A stretch of 5,838 nucleotides of DNA from Nocardioides sp. (GCA_025965295.1 JAOPXF010000004.1:1-5838), one strand, 5' to 3'; numbered from the stretch's first letter, positions 1 to 5,838 are shown. Numbers and translations are program-made. Notes: generated by a model not told the origin, from the letters alone.

Positions 1-1566
1 GCCAAGATCGACCATGCCTTCATCAAGTCGCTGGAGGACAAGCCCGAGGGCAAGCTCGTCCTCGTCACGGCGATCTCGCCGACGCCGGCCGGCGAGGGCA
101 AGACCACGACGACGGTCGGCCTCAGCGACGGCCTCAATCGCATCGGCAAGAAGACCGTCGCCTGCCTGCGCGAGCCTTCGATGGGCCCGGTCTTCGGCAT
201 GAAGGGCGGCGCGGCGGGCGGCGGCTGGTCCCAGGTGGTGCCGATGACCGACATCAACCTCCACTTCACCGGTGACTTCGCGGCGATCGCGGCCGCGAAC
301 AACCTGCTGGCGGCGCTGATCGACAACCACATCCAGCACGGCAACGCGTTGGCCATCGACGTCCGGTCGGTGGAGTGGAAGCGGGTGCTCGACCTCAACG
401 ACCGTGCCCTTCGGGACGTGGTGGTGGGGCTCGGCGGCGCCGCGAACGGTTACCCGCGCGAGGACGGCTTCGACATCGTGGTGGCCTCCGAGCTGATGGC
501 GATCTTCTGCCTGACCGAGTCCTGGGCCGACCTCAAACGCCGGATCGGCGACATCGTGGTCGCCCACACCCGGGAGAAGAGGCCGGTCACCGCCCGTGAC
601 CTCGAGGCGCACGGCGCGATGGCGGTGCTCCTGCGGGACGCGCTCGCACCGAACCTCGTGCAGACGCTCGAGCACACGCCGGTGTTCGTGCACGGTGGGC
701 CGTTCGCGAACATCGCGCACGGCTGCAGCTCGGTCATCGCCACCCGGGCGGCGCTGCGGCTGGCCGACTACGTCGTCACGGAAGCCGGTTTCGGTGCCGA
801 CCTCGGCGCGGAGAAGTTCGTGGACATCAAGTGCCGCAAGTCGGGGCTCCGTCCCGACGCCGCGGTGGTGGTGGCCACGGTCCGGGCGTTGAAGTTCCAC
901 GGCGGGATCGAGGTGCCCGACCTCGGACGAGAGGACCTCGGTGCCGTGGAGCGCGGCATGGAGAACCTGGCGCGGCACCTGCGCAACGTGCGCGAGGTCT
1001 ACGGGATCCCCTGTGTGGTCGCGCTGAACCGGTTTCCGGCCGACACCGACGCGGAGGTGGCCCGGGTGGTCGAGCTGGTCGACGCCCTCGGGGTCCGGAC
1101 CCACCCCGCCACCCACTTCGTCGACGGCGGAGTCGGCGCCACCGACCTGGCCAAGGGCGTGCTCGACCTGCTCGAGAGCTCCGACCCGTCGACGTTCTCC
1201 TTCACCTACCCCGACGAGCTCCCGCTCAAGGAGAAGGCCGAGACACTGGCCCATCGGCTCTACGGAGCGTCGAGCGTGACGTGGGACGGCAAGGCCAAGC
1301 GGCGGCTCGACCGGCTCCAGGCCGACGGGTACGGCGGGCTGCCGGTCTGCATCGCCAAGACGCAGTACTCGTTCTCGACCGACGCCACCCTGCGCGGGGC
1401 GCCGACCGGCCACGACCTGCACGTGCGCGAGGTCCGGCTCTCCGCGGGCGCGGGCTTCGTGGTGCTCGTGTGCGGGGACGTGATGACGATGCCCGGGCTG
1501 CCGGCCACGCCGGCCGCTTCGCGGATCGACCTGCTCGACGACGGCACCATCGTTGGCCTGTCCTGA
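1..1566 (+). CDS. fhs: Formate--tetrahydrofolate ligase, 5' end cut by the window edge
   Basis: This cytosolic enzyme joins formate to tetrahydrofolate using ATP, giving 10-formyl-THF for one-carbon metabolism (purines, formyl-methionyl-tRNA). The frame is open from base 1 and encodes 521 residues; the family is usually about 555-560, so roughly 35-40 N-terminal residues lie outside the window. Visible motifs, numbered from the first visible codon, are the ATP-binding loop PAGEGKTT (29-36), REPSMGPVFGMKGGAAGGG (57-75), HGGPFANIAHG (231-241), VTEAGFGADLGAEKF (259-273), VATVRALKFHGG (291-302) and KTQYSFS (453-459). The C-terminus, ending in DGTIVGLS, is normal for the family. The residue after the GMKGGAAGGG motif is Trp where I recall Tyr in the usual signature. 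No frameshift or internal stop is seen, so the gene looks intact apart from the edge. It converges on the next gene with 8 bases between stop codons. The start and promoter are not visible. Confidence 0.97.
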   Translation, partial: AKIDHAFIKSLEDKPEGKLVLVTAISPTPAGEGKTTTTVGLSDGLNRIGKKTVACLREPSMGPVFGMKGGAAGGGWSQVVPMTDINLHFTGDFAAIAAANNLLAALIDNHIQHGNALAIDVRSVEWKRVLDLNDRALRDVVVGLGGAANGYPREDGFDIVVASELMAIFCLTESWADLKRRIGDIVVAHTREKRPVTARDLEAHGAMAVLLRDALAPNLVQTLEHTPVFVHGGPFANIAHGCSSVIATRAALRLADYVVTEAGFGADLGAEKFVDIKCRKSGLRPDAAVVVATVRALKFHGGIEVPDLGREDLGAVERGMENLARHLRNVREVYGIPCVVALNRFPADTDAEVARVVELVDALGVRTHPATHFVDGGVGATDLAKGVLDLLESSDPSTFSFTYPDELPLKEKAETLAHRLYGASSVTWDGKAKRRLDRLQADGYGGLPVCIAKTQYSFSTDATLRGAPTGHDLHVREVRLSAGAGFVVLVCGDVMTMPGLPATPAASRIDLLDDGTIVGLS

Positions 1567-1574
1567 CCCGAGCG

Positions 1575-2048
1575 TCAGCTCCGGCCGAGCTCGTCCTGCG
1601 TCTGGACCCAGCGGGTGACCCAGTCGGGCGAGTGCCGGGTCGAGTTCCCACTGTCAGGCGGGACACCGGCACGTGAGCACTCCCAGCACAGGCTGTGGTC
1701 GGGCACGTCGCGGTGGAGGTCAACGTCGTACCGCATGACCAGCACGGACTCGGCCCACCCGTGGGTCCGGCACTCGATGCCGCCGTAGCGCGGGGCGCCG
1801 GGGTCGTAGTCGTCCCGGACCGGCAGCCCCATGGCAACGAGAGCCTCCCGCGAGGGCAGGTCGTCCATGAAGACGGACACAGGGCGTCTCGGCTCTGTAG
1901 CGGACGACCACGTTCCCCTGAGCCGTCCGGTGCGCATCAGGTCCGCGGCGACGTCCCGGTCGAGCCCCGTGTTGAGGCAGAAGTCCTCGAACCTCAGGGT
2001 GGCGATGCTCTCGCTGACGAGGGGTTTGCGCTCCTGGTTCCTCACCAT
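1575..2048 (-). CDS. Hypothetical protein with possible zinc-ribbon Cys/His set
   Basis: I do not recognise this family. The frame encodes 157 residues from the ATG at 2048; an in-frame GTG at 2072 would add eight. Neither start has a convincing Shine-Dalgarno, and ATG was chosen as the stronger start codon. Residues 17-47 (around LRFEDFCLNTGLDRD and ADLMRTGRLRG) are predicted by eye to be helical and faintly resemble an excisionase-type helix-turn-helix, but this is weak. The C-terminal half holds C93-x2-H96 and C121-x2-C124 (H118 also nearby) flanking the strand-like stretch SVLVMRYDVDLH, a spacing compatible with a zinc ribbon. No signal peptide or membrane segment is visible. It faces fhs tail to tail and is divergent from the pentapeptide/DinB gene, so it is probably its own transcription unit. 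Its reality rests on an uninterrupted frame, a balanced amino-acid composition and good packing between neighbours; the opposite-strand frame looks like a shadow. Confidence 0.62.
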   Translation of the reverse strand: MVRNQERKPLVSESIATLRFEDFCLNTGLDRDVAADLMRTGRLRGTWSSATEPRRPVSVFMDDLPSREALVAMGLPVRDDYDPGAPRYGGIECRTHGWAESVLVMRYDVDLHRDVPDHSLCWECSRAGVPPDSGNSTRHSPDWVTRWVQTQDELGRS

Positions 2049-2115
2049 GGGTCCAGCATGCCACCGGGTCACGGGTCATCGACAGGAACCGCCCCGCCCT
2101 GTCGGAGGCCGTGGC

Positions 2116-2121
2116 TAGGGT
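2116..2121 (+). promoter_or_regulatory. -10 box for a leaderless promoter of the pentapeptide/DinB gene
   Basis: TAGGGT, preceded by C (CTAGGGT), fits the actinobacterial TAnnnT -10 consensus. It ends six bases before the ATG at 2128, and no Shine-Dalgarno lies between. That spacing puts the expected transcription start at or next to the A of the ATG, so the mRNA would be leaderless. No clear TTGACA-type -35 element is seen about 17 bases upstream. This is a pattern-based call. Confidence 0.5.
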
Positions 2122-2127
2122 CCGCGC

Positions 2128-2916
2128 ATGGCTGAATTCACGGGAGAGGACCTGAGCGGCTCGAGCTTCCAGCGGGTCGACCTCACGGACGCGCAGTTCA
2201 CCGACGTCGACCTCTCGCGCGCCCGCGTCCGCGGCGCCGACCTGGTCGGCGCCGTCATGACCGGGGTCGACCTGACCGACGCTCGCGTCGACGGCGAGAT
2301 CGCGAACCTCACGATCAACGGCGTCGACGTCGCGCCCCTGGTCGAGGCGGAGCTCGACCGGCGCCATCCCGAACGGGCCAGGATGCGCCCGACCGACCCG
2401 GCCGGCTTCCGTGAGGCGTGGGACATCGTCGAGCGGCTCTGGGACGGCACGGTCGAGCGGGCGCGCGGCTTCGCGCCCGAGCAGCTGCACGAGTCTGTGA
2501 ACGGCGAGTGGTCGTTCATCGAGACCCTGCGGCACCTCTCGATGGCGACCGACGCCTGGATCCGGCGGGCCGTCCTCGGCGATCCCTCGCCCTGGCACCC
2601 CTTCGACCTGCCCTGGGACGAGGCGCCCGACACCCTCGACGTCCCGCGCGACCGCACGGCCCGGCCGTCGCTCGACGAGGTCCTCGAGCTGCGCCGCGAC
2701 CGGATGGCGACCGTGCGCACGCTGGTCGACGGCCTGACCGACGAGTCGCTGGCGGCGCACACCGAGCCGGTGCCGGGCGACAGTTGGCCGCCCTCGCGGA
2801 GCTTCGAGGTGCGCAGGTGCCTGCTGACCGTGCTCAACGAGGAGTGGCACCACCGGCTCTTCGCCGAGCGAGACCTCGACGTCATCGAGGCGGGCACGAC
2901 CCGCGACGCCACCTGA
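2128..2916 (+). CDS. Pentapeptide-repeat / DinB-like fusion protein
   Basis: The 262-residue product has two parts. Residues 7-56 form ten unbroken five-residue repeats, with central residues L9, F14, L19, F24, L29, V34, L39, M44, L49 and V54, predicting about two and a half turns of a right-handed quadrilateral beta-helix. A linker (about 57-90, including VEAELDRRHPERA) leads to a DinB_2-like four-helix domain (about 91-250). Its marks are WSFIETLRHL (128-137, H136), a Trp-rich loop, and NEEWHHRLFAERDL (237-250, H241 and H242). DinB-fold proteins usually bind metal through three histidines; here H136 and H241/H242 are candidates, but the usual HxxxH spacing is absent, with E238 in the place of the earlier one. 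I recall similar pentapeptide-plus-DinB proteins in many actinobacteria, with function unknown; some DinB relatives are thiol-dependent transferases, which cannot be concluded here. The ATG is supported by the repeats beginning at residue 7 and by the adjacent -10 box. The protein should be cytosolic. Confidence 0.9.
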   Translation: MAEFTGEDLSGSSFQRVDLTDAQFTDVDLSRARVRGADLVGAVMTGVDLTDARVDGEIANLTINGVDVAPLVEAELDRRHPERARMRPTDPAGFREAWDIVERLWDGTVERARGFAPEQLHESVNGEWSFIETLRHLSMATDAWIRRAVLGDPSPWHPFDLPWDEAPDTLDVPRDRTARPSLDEVLELRRDRMATVRTLVDGLTDESLAAHTEPVPGDSWPPSRSFEVRRCLLTVLNEEWHHRLFAERDLDVIEAGTTRDAT

Positions 2917-2924
2917 TCGCACCC

Positions 2925-2930
2925 TAGACT
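2925..2930 (+). promoter_or_regulatory. -10 box for a leaderless promoter of yciO
   Basis: TAGACT (in CCTAGACT) matches the TAnnnT -10 consensus and ends eight bases before the GTG at 2939. There is no Shine-Dalgarno in the interval. It lies within the 22-base gap after the DinB gene's stop, so yciO probably has its own leaderless transcript even though it sits just downstream of a gene on the same strand. Read-through from upstream may add to it. Confidence 0.55.
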
Positions 2931-2938
2931 CGATCCTC

Positions 2939-3562
2939 GTGGCTCGCTTCGTGGACATCCACCCCGACAACCCGCAGCCCCGGCTGCTCCAGCAGGTCGT
3001 GGACGCGCTGCGGGCGGACGAGCTGATCGCCTACCCCACCGACTCCGGCTACGCCCTCGGCTGCCAGCTCGGCAACCGCGACGCGCGCGACCGGATGCTG
3101 CGGATCCGTGGCCTCGACGACAAGCACCACTTCACGCTGATGTGCCGCGACTTCTCGCAGATGGGCCAGTTCGTGCACATCGACAATGCCGCGTTCCGGG
3201 CGATCAAGGCCGCCACGCCGGGGCCCTACACGTTCATCCTGCCGTCGACCGGTGAGGTGCCCCGTCGCCTCATGCACCCCAAGAAGCGGACCGTCGGCGT
3301 GCGCATCCCCGACCACACCTTCGACCAGGCGCTGCTCGACCTGCTCGGCGAGCCCCTGCTGACCAGCAGCCTGATCCTGCCGGGCGCGACCGAGCCCCTC
3401 ACGATGGGCTGGGACGTCAAGGAGGAGCTCGACCACCAGGTCGACCTCGTGGTCGAGGCGGGTGAGACGCCGGCCGAGCCGACCACGGTCGTGGACTGGT
3501 CCGGCGAGGCGCCCGTGATCGTACGGCGGGGCGCCGGCGACCCCGACCGCTTCGAGGTCTAG
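2939..3562 (+). CDS. yciO: YciO-type member of the Sua5/YciO/YrdC family
   Basis: The 207-residue product matches E. coli YciO, as I recall it, along nearly its whole length. Landmarks are FVDIHPDNPQPRL near the N-terminus, YPTDSGYALG (32-41), RIRGLDDKHHFTLMCRD (55-71), TPGPYTFILPSTGEVPRRLM (93-112), VGVRIPD (119-125), GEPLLTSSLILPG (137-149) and PTTVVD (181-186). The fold is that of TsaC/Sua5, which make threonylcarbamoyl-AMP for tRNA t6A37. However, the KxR motif reads RIR and the SxN-type motif after GEPLLTSS is replaced by LI, as is typical of the YciO branch, so t6A synthesis should not be assumed. There is no C-terminal Sua5 domain. The GTG start is supported by alignment of the first residues with YciO and by the -10 box just upstream; no Shine-Dalgarno is present. 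The gene converges on the DUF6542-like gene with 13 bases between stops. Confidence 0.93.
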   Translation: MARFVDIHPDNPQPRLLQQVVDALRADELIAYPTDSGYALGCQLGNRDARDRMLRIRGLDDKHHFTLMCRDFSQMGQFVHIDNAAFRAIKAATPGPYTFILPSTGEVPRRLMHPKKRTVGVRIPDHTFDQALLDLLGEPLLTSSLILPGATEPLTMGWDVKEELDHQVDLVVEAGETPAEPTTVVDWSGEAPVIVRRGAGDPDRFEV

Positions 3563-3575
3563 GAACCGGCCGAGG

Positions 3576-3974
3576 TCAGCGCCGCGCGACCCGCTGGCGG
3601 ACGGCGAGGCAGGTCAGGCAGAGGACGTAGCCGACGACCAGCGCGCCGCTGTGCCGCGAGAGCCCGGAGACGACCGCCTGCACGACGCCGTCGTCCGGGT
3701 GGGCGATCATGCCGGGCCGGGTCAGGCCGAGCAGCGTGAAGACGACGACCATGAGCATCGGCGGCAGCACGCCGACGGTGAAGAAGTCCGTCGGCCGCAC
3801 GACCAGCGCGAGCCCGACACAGAGCGCGACGAAGCACAGGTCGAAGAAGAGGGATACCCGGCCGACCAGGACGAGGTCCACCGCCACCGCCGTGAGGGCG
3901 ACCGCCAGCCCGAGCGCGACGACCTGACGGCCCGGCTCGCGCCCTTCCTCCCAGAGAGTCCGGGTCTGGCTCAC
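3576..3974 (-). CDS. Small four-helix membrane protein, DUF6542-like
   Basis: The 132-residue product is mostly hydrophobic. Likely membrane segments are at about 17-37, 41-59, 64-84 and 107-125, with a charged N-terminus (RTLWEEGREPGRQ) and a basic C-terminus (RQRVARR). The conserved-looking VVRPTDFFTVGVLPPMLM stretch (58-75) joins segments 2 and 3. From memory this pattern fits DUF6542, an actinobacterial family of unknown function that includes M. tuberculosis Rv1111c, which lies near lytB2 and ychF. The start is GTG at 3974; the nearby ATG at 3979 is out of frame. A purine-rich GGACGGG about 11 bases upstream is a weak candidate ribosome-binding site. The gene follows rmuC on the same strand after 49 bases with no obvious terminator, so co-transcription is likely. 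The assignment to a membrane protein is firm; the family name is moderately sure. Confidence 0.85.
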   Translation of the reverse strand: MSQTRTLWEEGREPGRQVVALGLAVALTAVAVDLVLVGRVSLFFDLCFVALCVGLALVVRPTDFFTVGVLPPMLMVVVFTLLGLTRPGMIAHPDDGVVQAVVSGLSRHSGALVVGYVLCLTCLAVRQRVARR

Positions 3975-4010
3975 GGCATCGACCCGTCCGCTCTGCCTGG
4001 GGCGTCCGGT

Positions 4011-4026
4011 CGTTCGCTTGCGCTCA
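4011..4026 (-). other. GAGCG-type short motif overlapping the rmuC stop codon
   Basis: Read on the minus strand, the rmuC stop TGA runs straight into TGAGCGCAAGCGAACG, two imperfect copies of an AGCG unit. Similar GAGCGnAGCGAACG strings next to stop codons are something I recall from high-GC actinobacterial genomes, but only one copy is in this window, so calling it a dispersed repeat is an inference. Confidence 0.3.
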
Positions 4027-5151
4027 CAGGGCCACGGTATTGCCGGGTGAGTCCGCCTCGGGGGCGCCGCGCCGGTCGACCGAGCGCAGCTCGACCGGGC
4101 CCGGCGGGCCGTCGCCCACGTCGACCGAACGGCTCGTGGACTCGACCTGGCGCGGAGTGGGCAGCTCGTCGTCGGTGACCGCGAGGTCCTTGAACCGCCG
4201 GGCGGAGACCAGGACCCGGGACTCCAGCGACCCCACCGCCTGGTTGTAGTGGCCGACGGCGGCGTTCAGGGACCGGCCCACCTGGTCGAGGTGACCCGAC
4301 AGGCTGGCCAGCCGCCCGTACAGGTCGCGGCCCAGGCGGTGGATCTCGCGGGCCTGGTCGGCCAGGGCCTCGTGGCCCCAGCCGTGGGCCACCGTGCGCA
4401 GCAGTGCGATCAGGGTCGTCGGCGTGGCGAGCACGACCTGGCGGGCGGCGGCGTACTCGATCAGGCCGTTGTCGGTCTCGAGCGCCGCCGCGAGGAACGA
4501 CTCGGCGGGCACGAAGAGGACCACGAACTCGGGGGACTCGTCGAGCGAGCGCCAGTAGGCCTTGGAGGAGAGCAGGTCGACGTGCGTGCGCAGCTGTCGG
4601 GCGTGCCGGACCAGGTGCGCGCGGTGCTCGTCGTCGTCATCGGTGGAGGTGGCGTCGAGATAGGCGTCCAGCGGTACCTTGGCGTCGACGACGACCCGGC
4701 GCCCGCCGACCAGGTTGACGACGAGGTCGGGGCGCCGGGCGCCGTCGTCGAGCCGCACCTGCTCGGAGAAGTCGCACCGGTCGACGAGCCCGGCCAGCTC
4801 GACGGCCCGCCGGAGGTGGAGCTCGCCCCAGCGCCCGCGCACCTGAGGCTTGCGCAGCGCCGTGGAGAGCGACTGCGTCTCGCGTCGCAGCGTGTCGGTC
4901 GAGTGCCGGATGCCGATGACCTGCTCGTTGAACTGGCCCTGCCAGGCCACCCGGTTGTGCTCGAGGTCGCGCATGGTGTCCTGGAGGCGGTCGAGGCCCT
5001 GCATGACCTCGGCCTGGTCGACGAGGCCCTGCCCGACGGACCGCGTGTACGTCGGGCGGGTGCGCGTCCAGAGCAGGCCGAGCGCGCCGCCGAGGGCGAG
5101 CCCGACCAGCAGCGTGAGGAACAGCGTCAGCATCTCCATGAGAGAGAGCAT
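4024..5151 (-). CDS. rmuC: RmuC family DNA recombination protein
   Basis: RmuC homologues are membrane-anchored proteins with a predicted nuclease core that, in E. coli, limit inversions between short inverted repeats. The 375-residue product has an N-terminal membrane anchor (about 9-29, rich in Leu/Gly/Ala), a helical coiled-coil region (about 40-98), and the family core: RGRWGELHLRRAVELAG (105-121), then a PD-(D/E)xK-like set with P141-D142 in RRPDLVV and D156-A-K158 in VVVDAKVPLDAY. FVVLFVPAESFLAAAL (209-224), VLATPTTLIALLRTVAHGW (240-258) and a second helical stretch (261-312) follow, ending in RRFKDL (318-323) and a polar, probably disordered tail (325-375). The start is uncertain: ATGs at 5190, 5151, 5139 and 5133 are all in frame and none has a well-spaced Shine-Dalgarno. 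5151 or 5139 places the anchor right at the N-terminus. The open frame further upstream is antisense to the next gene. Probably co-transcribed with the DUF6542-like gene. Confidence 0.93.
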   Translation of the reverse strand: MLSLMEMLTLFLTLLVGLALGGALGLLWTRTRPTYTRSVGQGLVDQAEVMQGLDRLQDTMRDLEHNRVAWQGQFNEQVIGIRHSTDTLRRETQSLSTALRKPQVRGRWGELHLRRAVELAGLVDRCDFSEQVRLDDGARRPDLVVNLVGGRRVVVDAKVPLDAYLDATSTDDDDEHRAHLVRHARQLRTHVDLLSSKAYWRSLDESPEFVVLFVPAESFLAAALETDNGLIEYAAARQVVLATPTTLIALLRTVAHGWGHEALADQAREIHRLGRDLYGRLASLSGHLDQVGRSLNAAVGHYNQAVGSLESRVLVSARRFKDLAVTDDELPTPRQVESTSRSVDVGDGPPGPVELRSVDRRGAPEADSPGNTVAL

Positions 5152-5205
5152 GGACGCGGGCACCGACAGTCCGGGTGACCGACGGTCCATCGGCGTGGGA
5201 TGGGG

Positions 5206-5211
5206 CACAAT
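5206..5211 (+). promoter_or_regulatory. Possible -10 box for the flippase-like gene
   Basis: CACAAT in GGGGCACAATCC resembles a -10 hexamer (it matches TAnnnT except for the first base) and ends nine bases before the ATG at 5221. No Shine-Dalgarno and no clear -35 element are seen. It sits in the short divergent region between rmuC and the membrane protein gene. A leaderless start is possible but less well supported than for the two TAG-type boxes in this window. Confidence 0.3.
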
Positions 5212-5220
5212 CCAGTCTCG

Positions 5221-5838
5221 ATGACGAAGCTGCGTGACACCTCGGCGCTGGCGGTGGGATCCGTGTCGAGCGGGTTGCTGGCCTACGTGTTCTTCGCGCT
5301 CGTGACCCGGGCGCTGGGAGCCGGGCCCGCGGCTCCGGTCTCGGTGCTGTGGGCCTACTGGTCCTTCGCGGGCGCGGCGCTCACGTTCCCCCTCCAGCAC
5401 TGGATCGCCCGCTCCGTGGTGGCCCACGGCGAGGAGTCGGTGCGCGACTCGCTGCGGGGGGTCGTGCTGGTGAGCGGGGTGACGGCGCTCGTGGCCACGG
5501 CACTTGCCTGGGCGCTCCGCGGCCTCCTCTTCCACACCGACGAGACCTGGTTCCCGCTGCTGGTCGGGGCGGTGACGCTGGGGGCCGCCGCGACCGGTCT
5601 CGTGCGCGGGGTCCTCTCGGCGCGCCGTCGCTTCGCCGCGGTGGGAGCCGGCCTGGTGTCGGAGAACGCCGCGCGCTGCGTGGGCGCTGTCGTGCTGATC
5701 GCGGCGGACGCCGACAGCCCCGTGGCCTACGGCCTCTGCCTGGTGCTCGGGTACGTCGCGGCCGTGGCCGGGCCTTCCACCTACCGGCTCCAGCGGGTCG
5801 GGGACGCAAGCCCGGCCGCGCCGCCGTGGGCCTTCCTG
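5221..5838 (+). CDS. Polytopic membrane protein, probable polysaccharide/lipid flippase (MATE/Wzx-like), 3' end cut
   Basis: The frame is open from ATG at 5221 to the window end without a stop, giving 206 visible residues. It has the look of the N-terminal half of a multidrug/oligosaccharidyl-lipid/polysaccharide exporter: a short basic start (MTKLRD), then GSVSSGLLAYVFFALVTRALG (13-33), where a first helix ends in the LVTRALG turn common in Wzx-like proteins. Further likely membrane segments are at about 40-60 (with FPLQHWIAR, 56-64), 79-100, 110-130 and 168-186, with a weaker one near 153-163. Such proteins flip lipid-linked sugars across the cytoplasmic membrane, usually with about 12-14 helices, so roughly half or more of the gene is missing. 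No glycosyltransferase or other envelope gene is visible alongside to confirm the role. It is divergent from rmuC across a gap of about 70 bases. Membrane location is firm; the family is a moderate inference. Confidence 0.8.
   Translation, partial: MTKLRDTSALAVGSVSSGLLAYVFFALVTRALGAGPAAPVSVLWAYWSFAGAALTFPLQHWIARSVVAHGEESVRDSLRGVVLVSGVTALVATALAWALRGLLFHTDETWFPLLVGAVTLGAAATGLVRGVLSARRRFAAVGAGLVSENAARCVGAVVLIAADADSPVAYGLCLVLGYVAAVAGPSTYRLQRVGDASPAAPPWAFL

Noticed and set aside
1577..1591. Short inverted repeat AGCTC-CGGCC-GAGCT just after fhs, possible terminator
   Set aside because: The stem is only five base pairs, has no following T-run on either strand, and lies mostly within the coding end of the minus-strand gene.
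831..1676. 281-codon plus-strand open frame overlapping fhs in another frame
   Set aside because: fhs motifs occupy the correct frame; this one is an Arg/Gly/Pro-rich shadow.
2038..2127. Search for a minus-strand promoter for the hypothetical gene
   Set aside because: The only TAG on that strand is the reverse of the plus-strand CTAG box and lacks the final T; no supported element could be named.
1720..2970. 416-codon minus-strand open frame opposite the pentapeptide/DinB gene
   Set aside because: It covers a gene with recognisable domains on the plus strand and also overlaps the minus-strand hypothetical gene in another frame; its composition is typical of a GC-rich antisense shadow.
3553..3577. 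Direct repeat of CGAGGTC on either side of the yciO stop
   Set aside because: Seven bases is too short to be meaningful in sequence of this composition, and no flanking mobile element is present.
4249..5178. 309-codon plus-strand open frame opposite rmuC
   Set aside because: rmuC is clear on the minus strand; this frame is rich in Arg, Glu, Gly and Val with no recognisable motif, as expected from a shadow of a high-GC gene.
5152..5535. 128-codon in-frame extension upstream of rmuC on the minus strand
   Set aside because: It is antisense to the well-supported flippase-like gene, has low-complexity Arg/His/Gly/Pro composition, and the RmuC membrane anchor begins only at about 5139-5151.

Overview
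The window is very GC-rich, with strong G/C preference at third codon positions, GTG starts and TAnnnT-type -10 boxes placed directly in front of start codons. Together with the protein families present this points to an actinobacterial chromosome, most likely Nocardioides or a close relative; the genus is an inference. I see no rRNA, tRNA, CRISPR array, insertion sequence, integrase or other sign of a mobile island. Genes are packed tightly and no gene-free stretch exceeds about 100 bases.

Layout: (1) the window opens inside fhs (formate--tetrahydrofolate ligase, +), which lacks only its first few dozen codons. (2) An unrecognised small gene (-) converges on it, with 8 bases between the stops; its product carries a possible zinc-ribbon cysteine/histidine set. 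(3) Divergent from it is a pentapeptide-repeat/DinB-like fusion gene (+), followed 22 bases later by yciO (+). Each of these two genes has a TAG-type -10 box 6 or 8 bases before its start, which suggests leaderless mRNAs. (4) Converging on yciO is a minus-strand pair, rmuC followed by a four-helix membrane protein of the DUF6542 type, 49 bases apart and probably co-transcribed. (5) Divergent from rmuC is a polytopic membrane protein that runs off the right edge and resembles polysaccharide/lipid flippases of the MATE/Wzx superfamily.

The genes do not form one pathway. They look like core housekeeping content: one-carbon metabolism (fhs), a YrdC-fold protein related to the tRNA t6A enzyme (yciO), a DNA-maintenance factor (rmuC), envelope functions (DUF6542 protein, flippase) and two poorly characterised proteins. 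I found no strong candidate for a new multi-gene system. The points most worth a second look are the uncharacterised cysteine/histidine protein, the pentapeptide-DinB fusion, the YciO active-site differences, and the leaderless promoter architecture.
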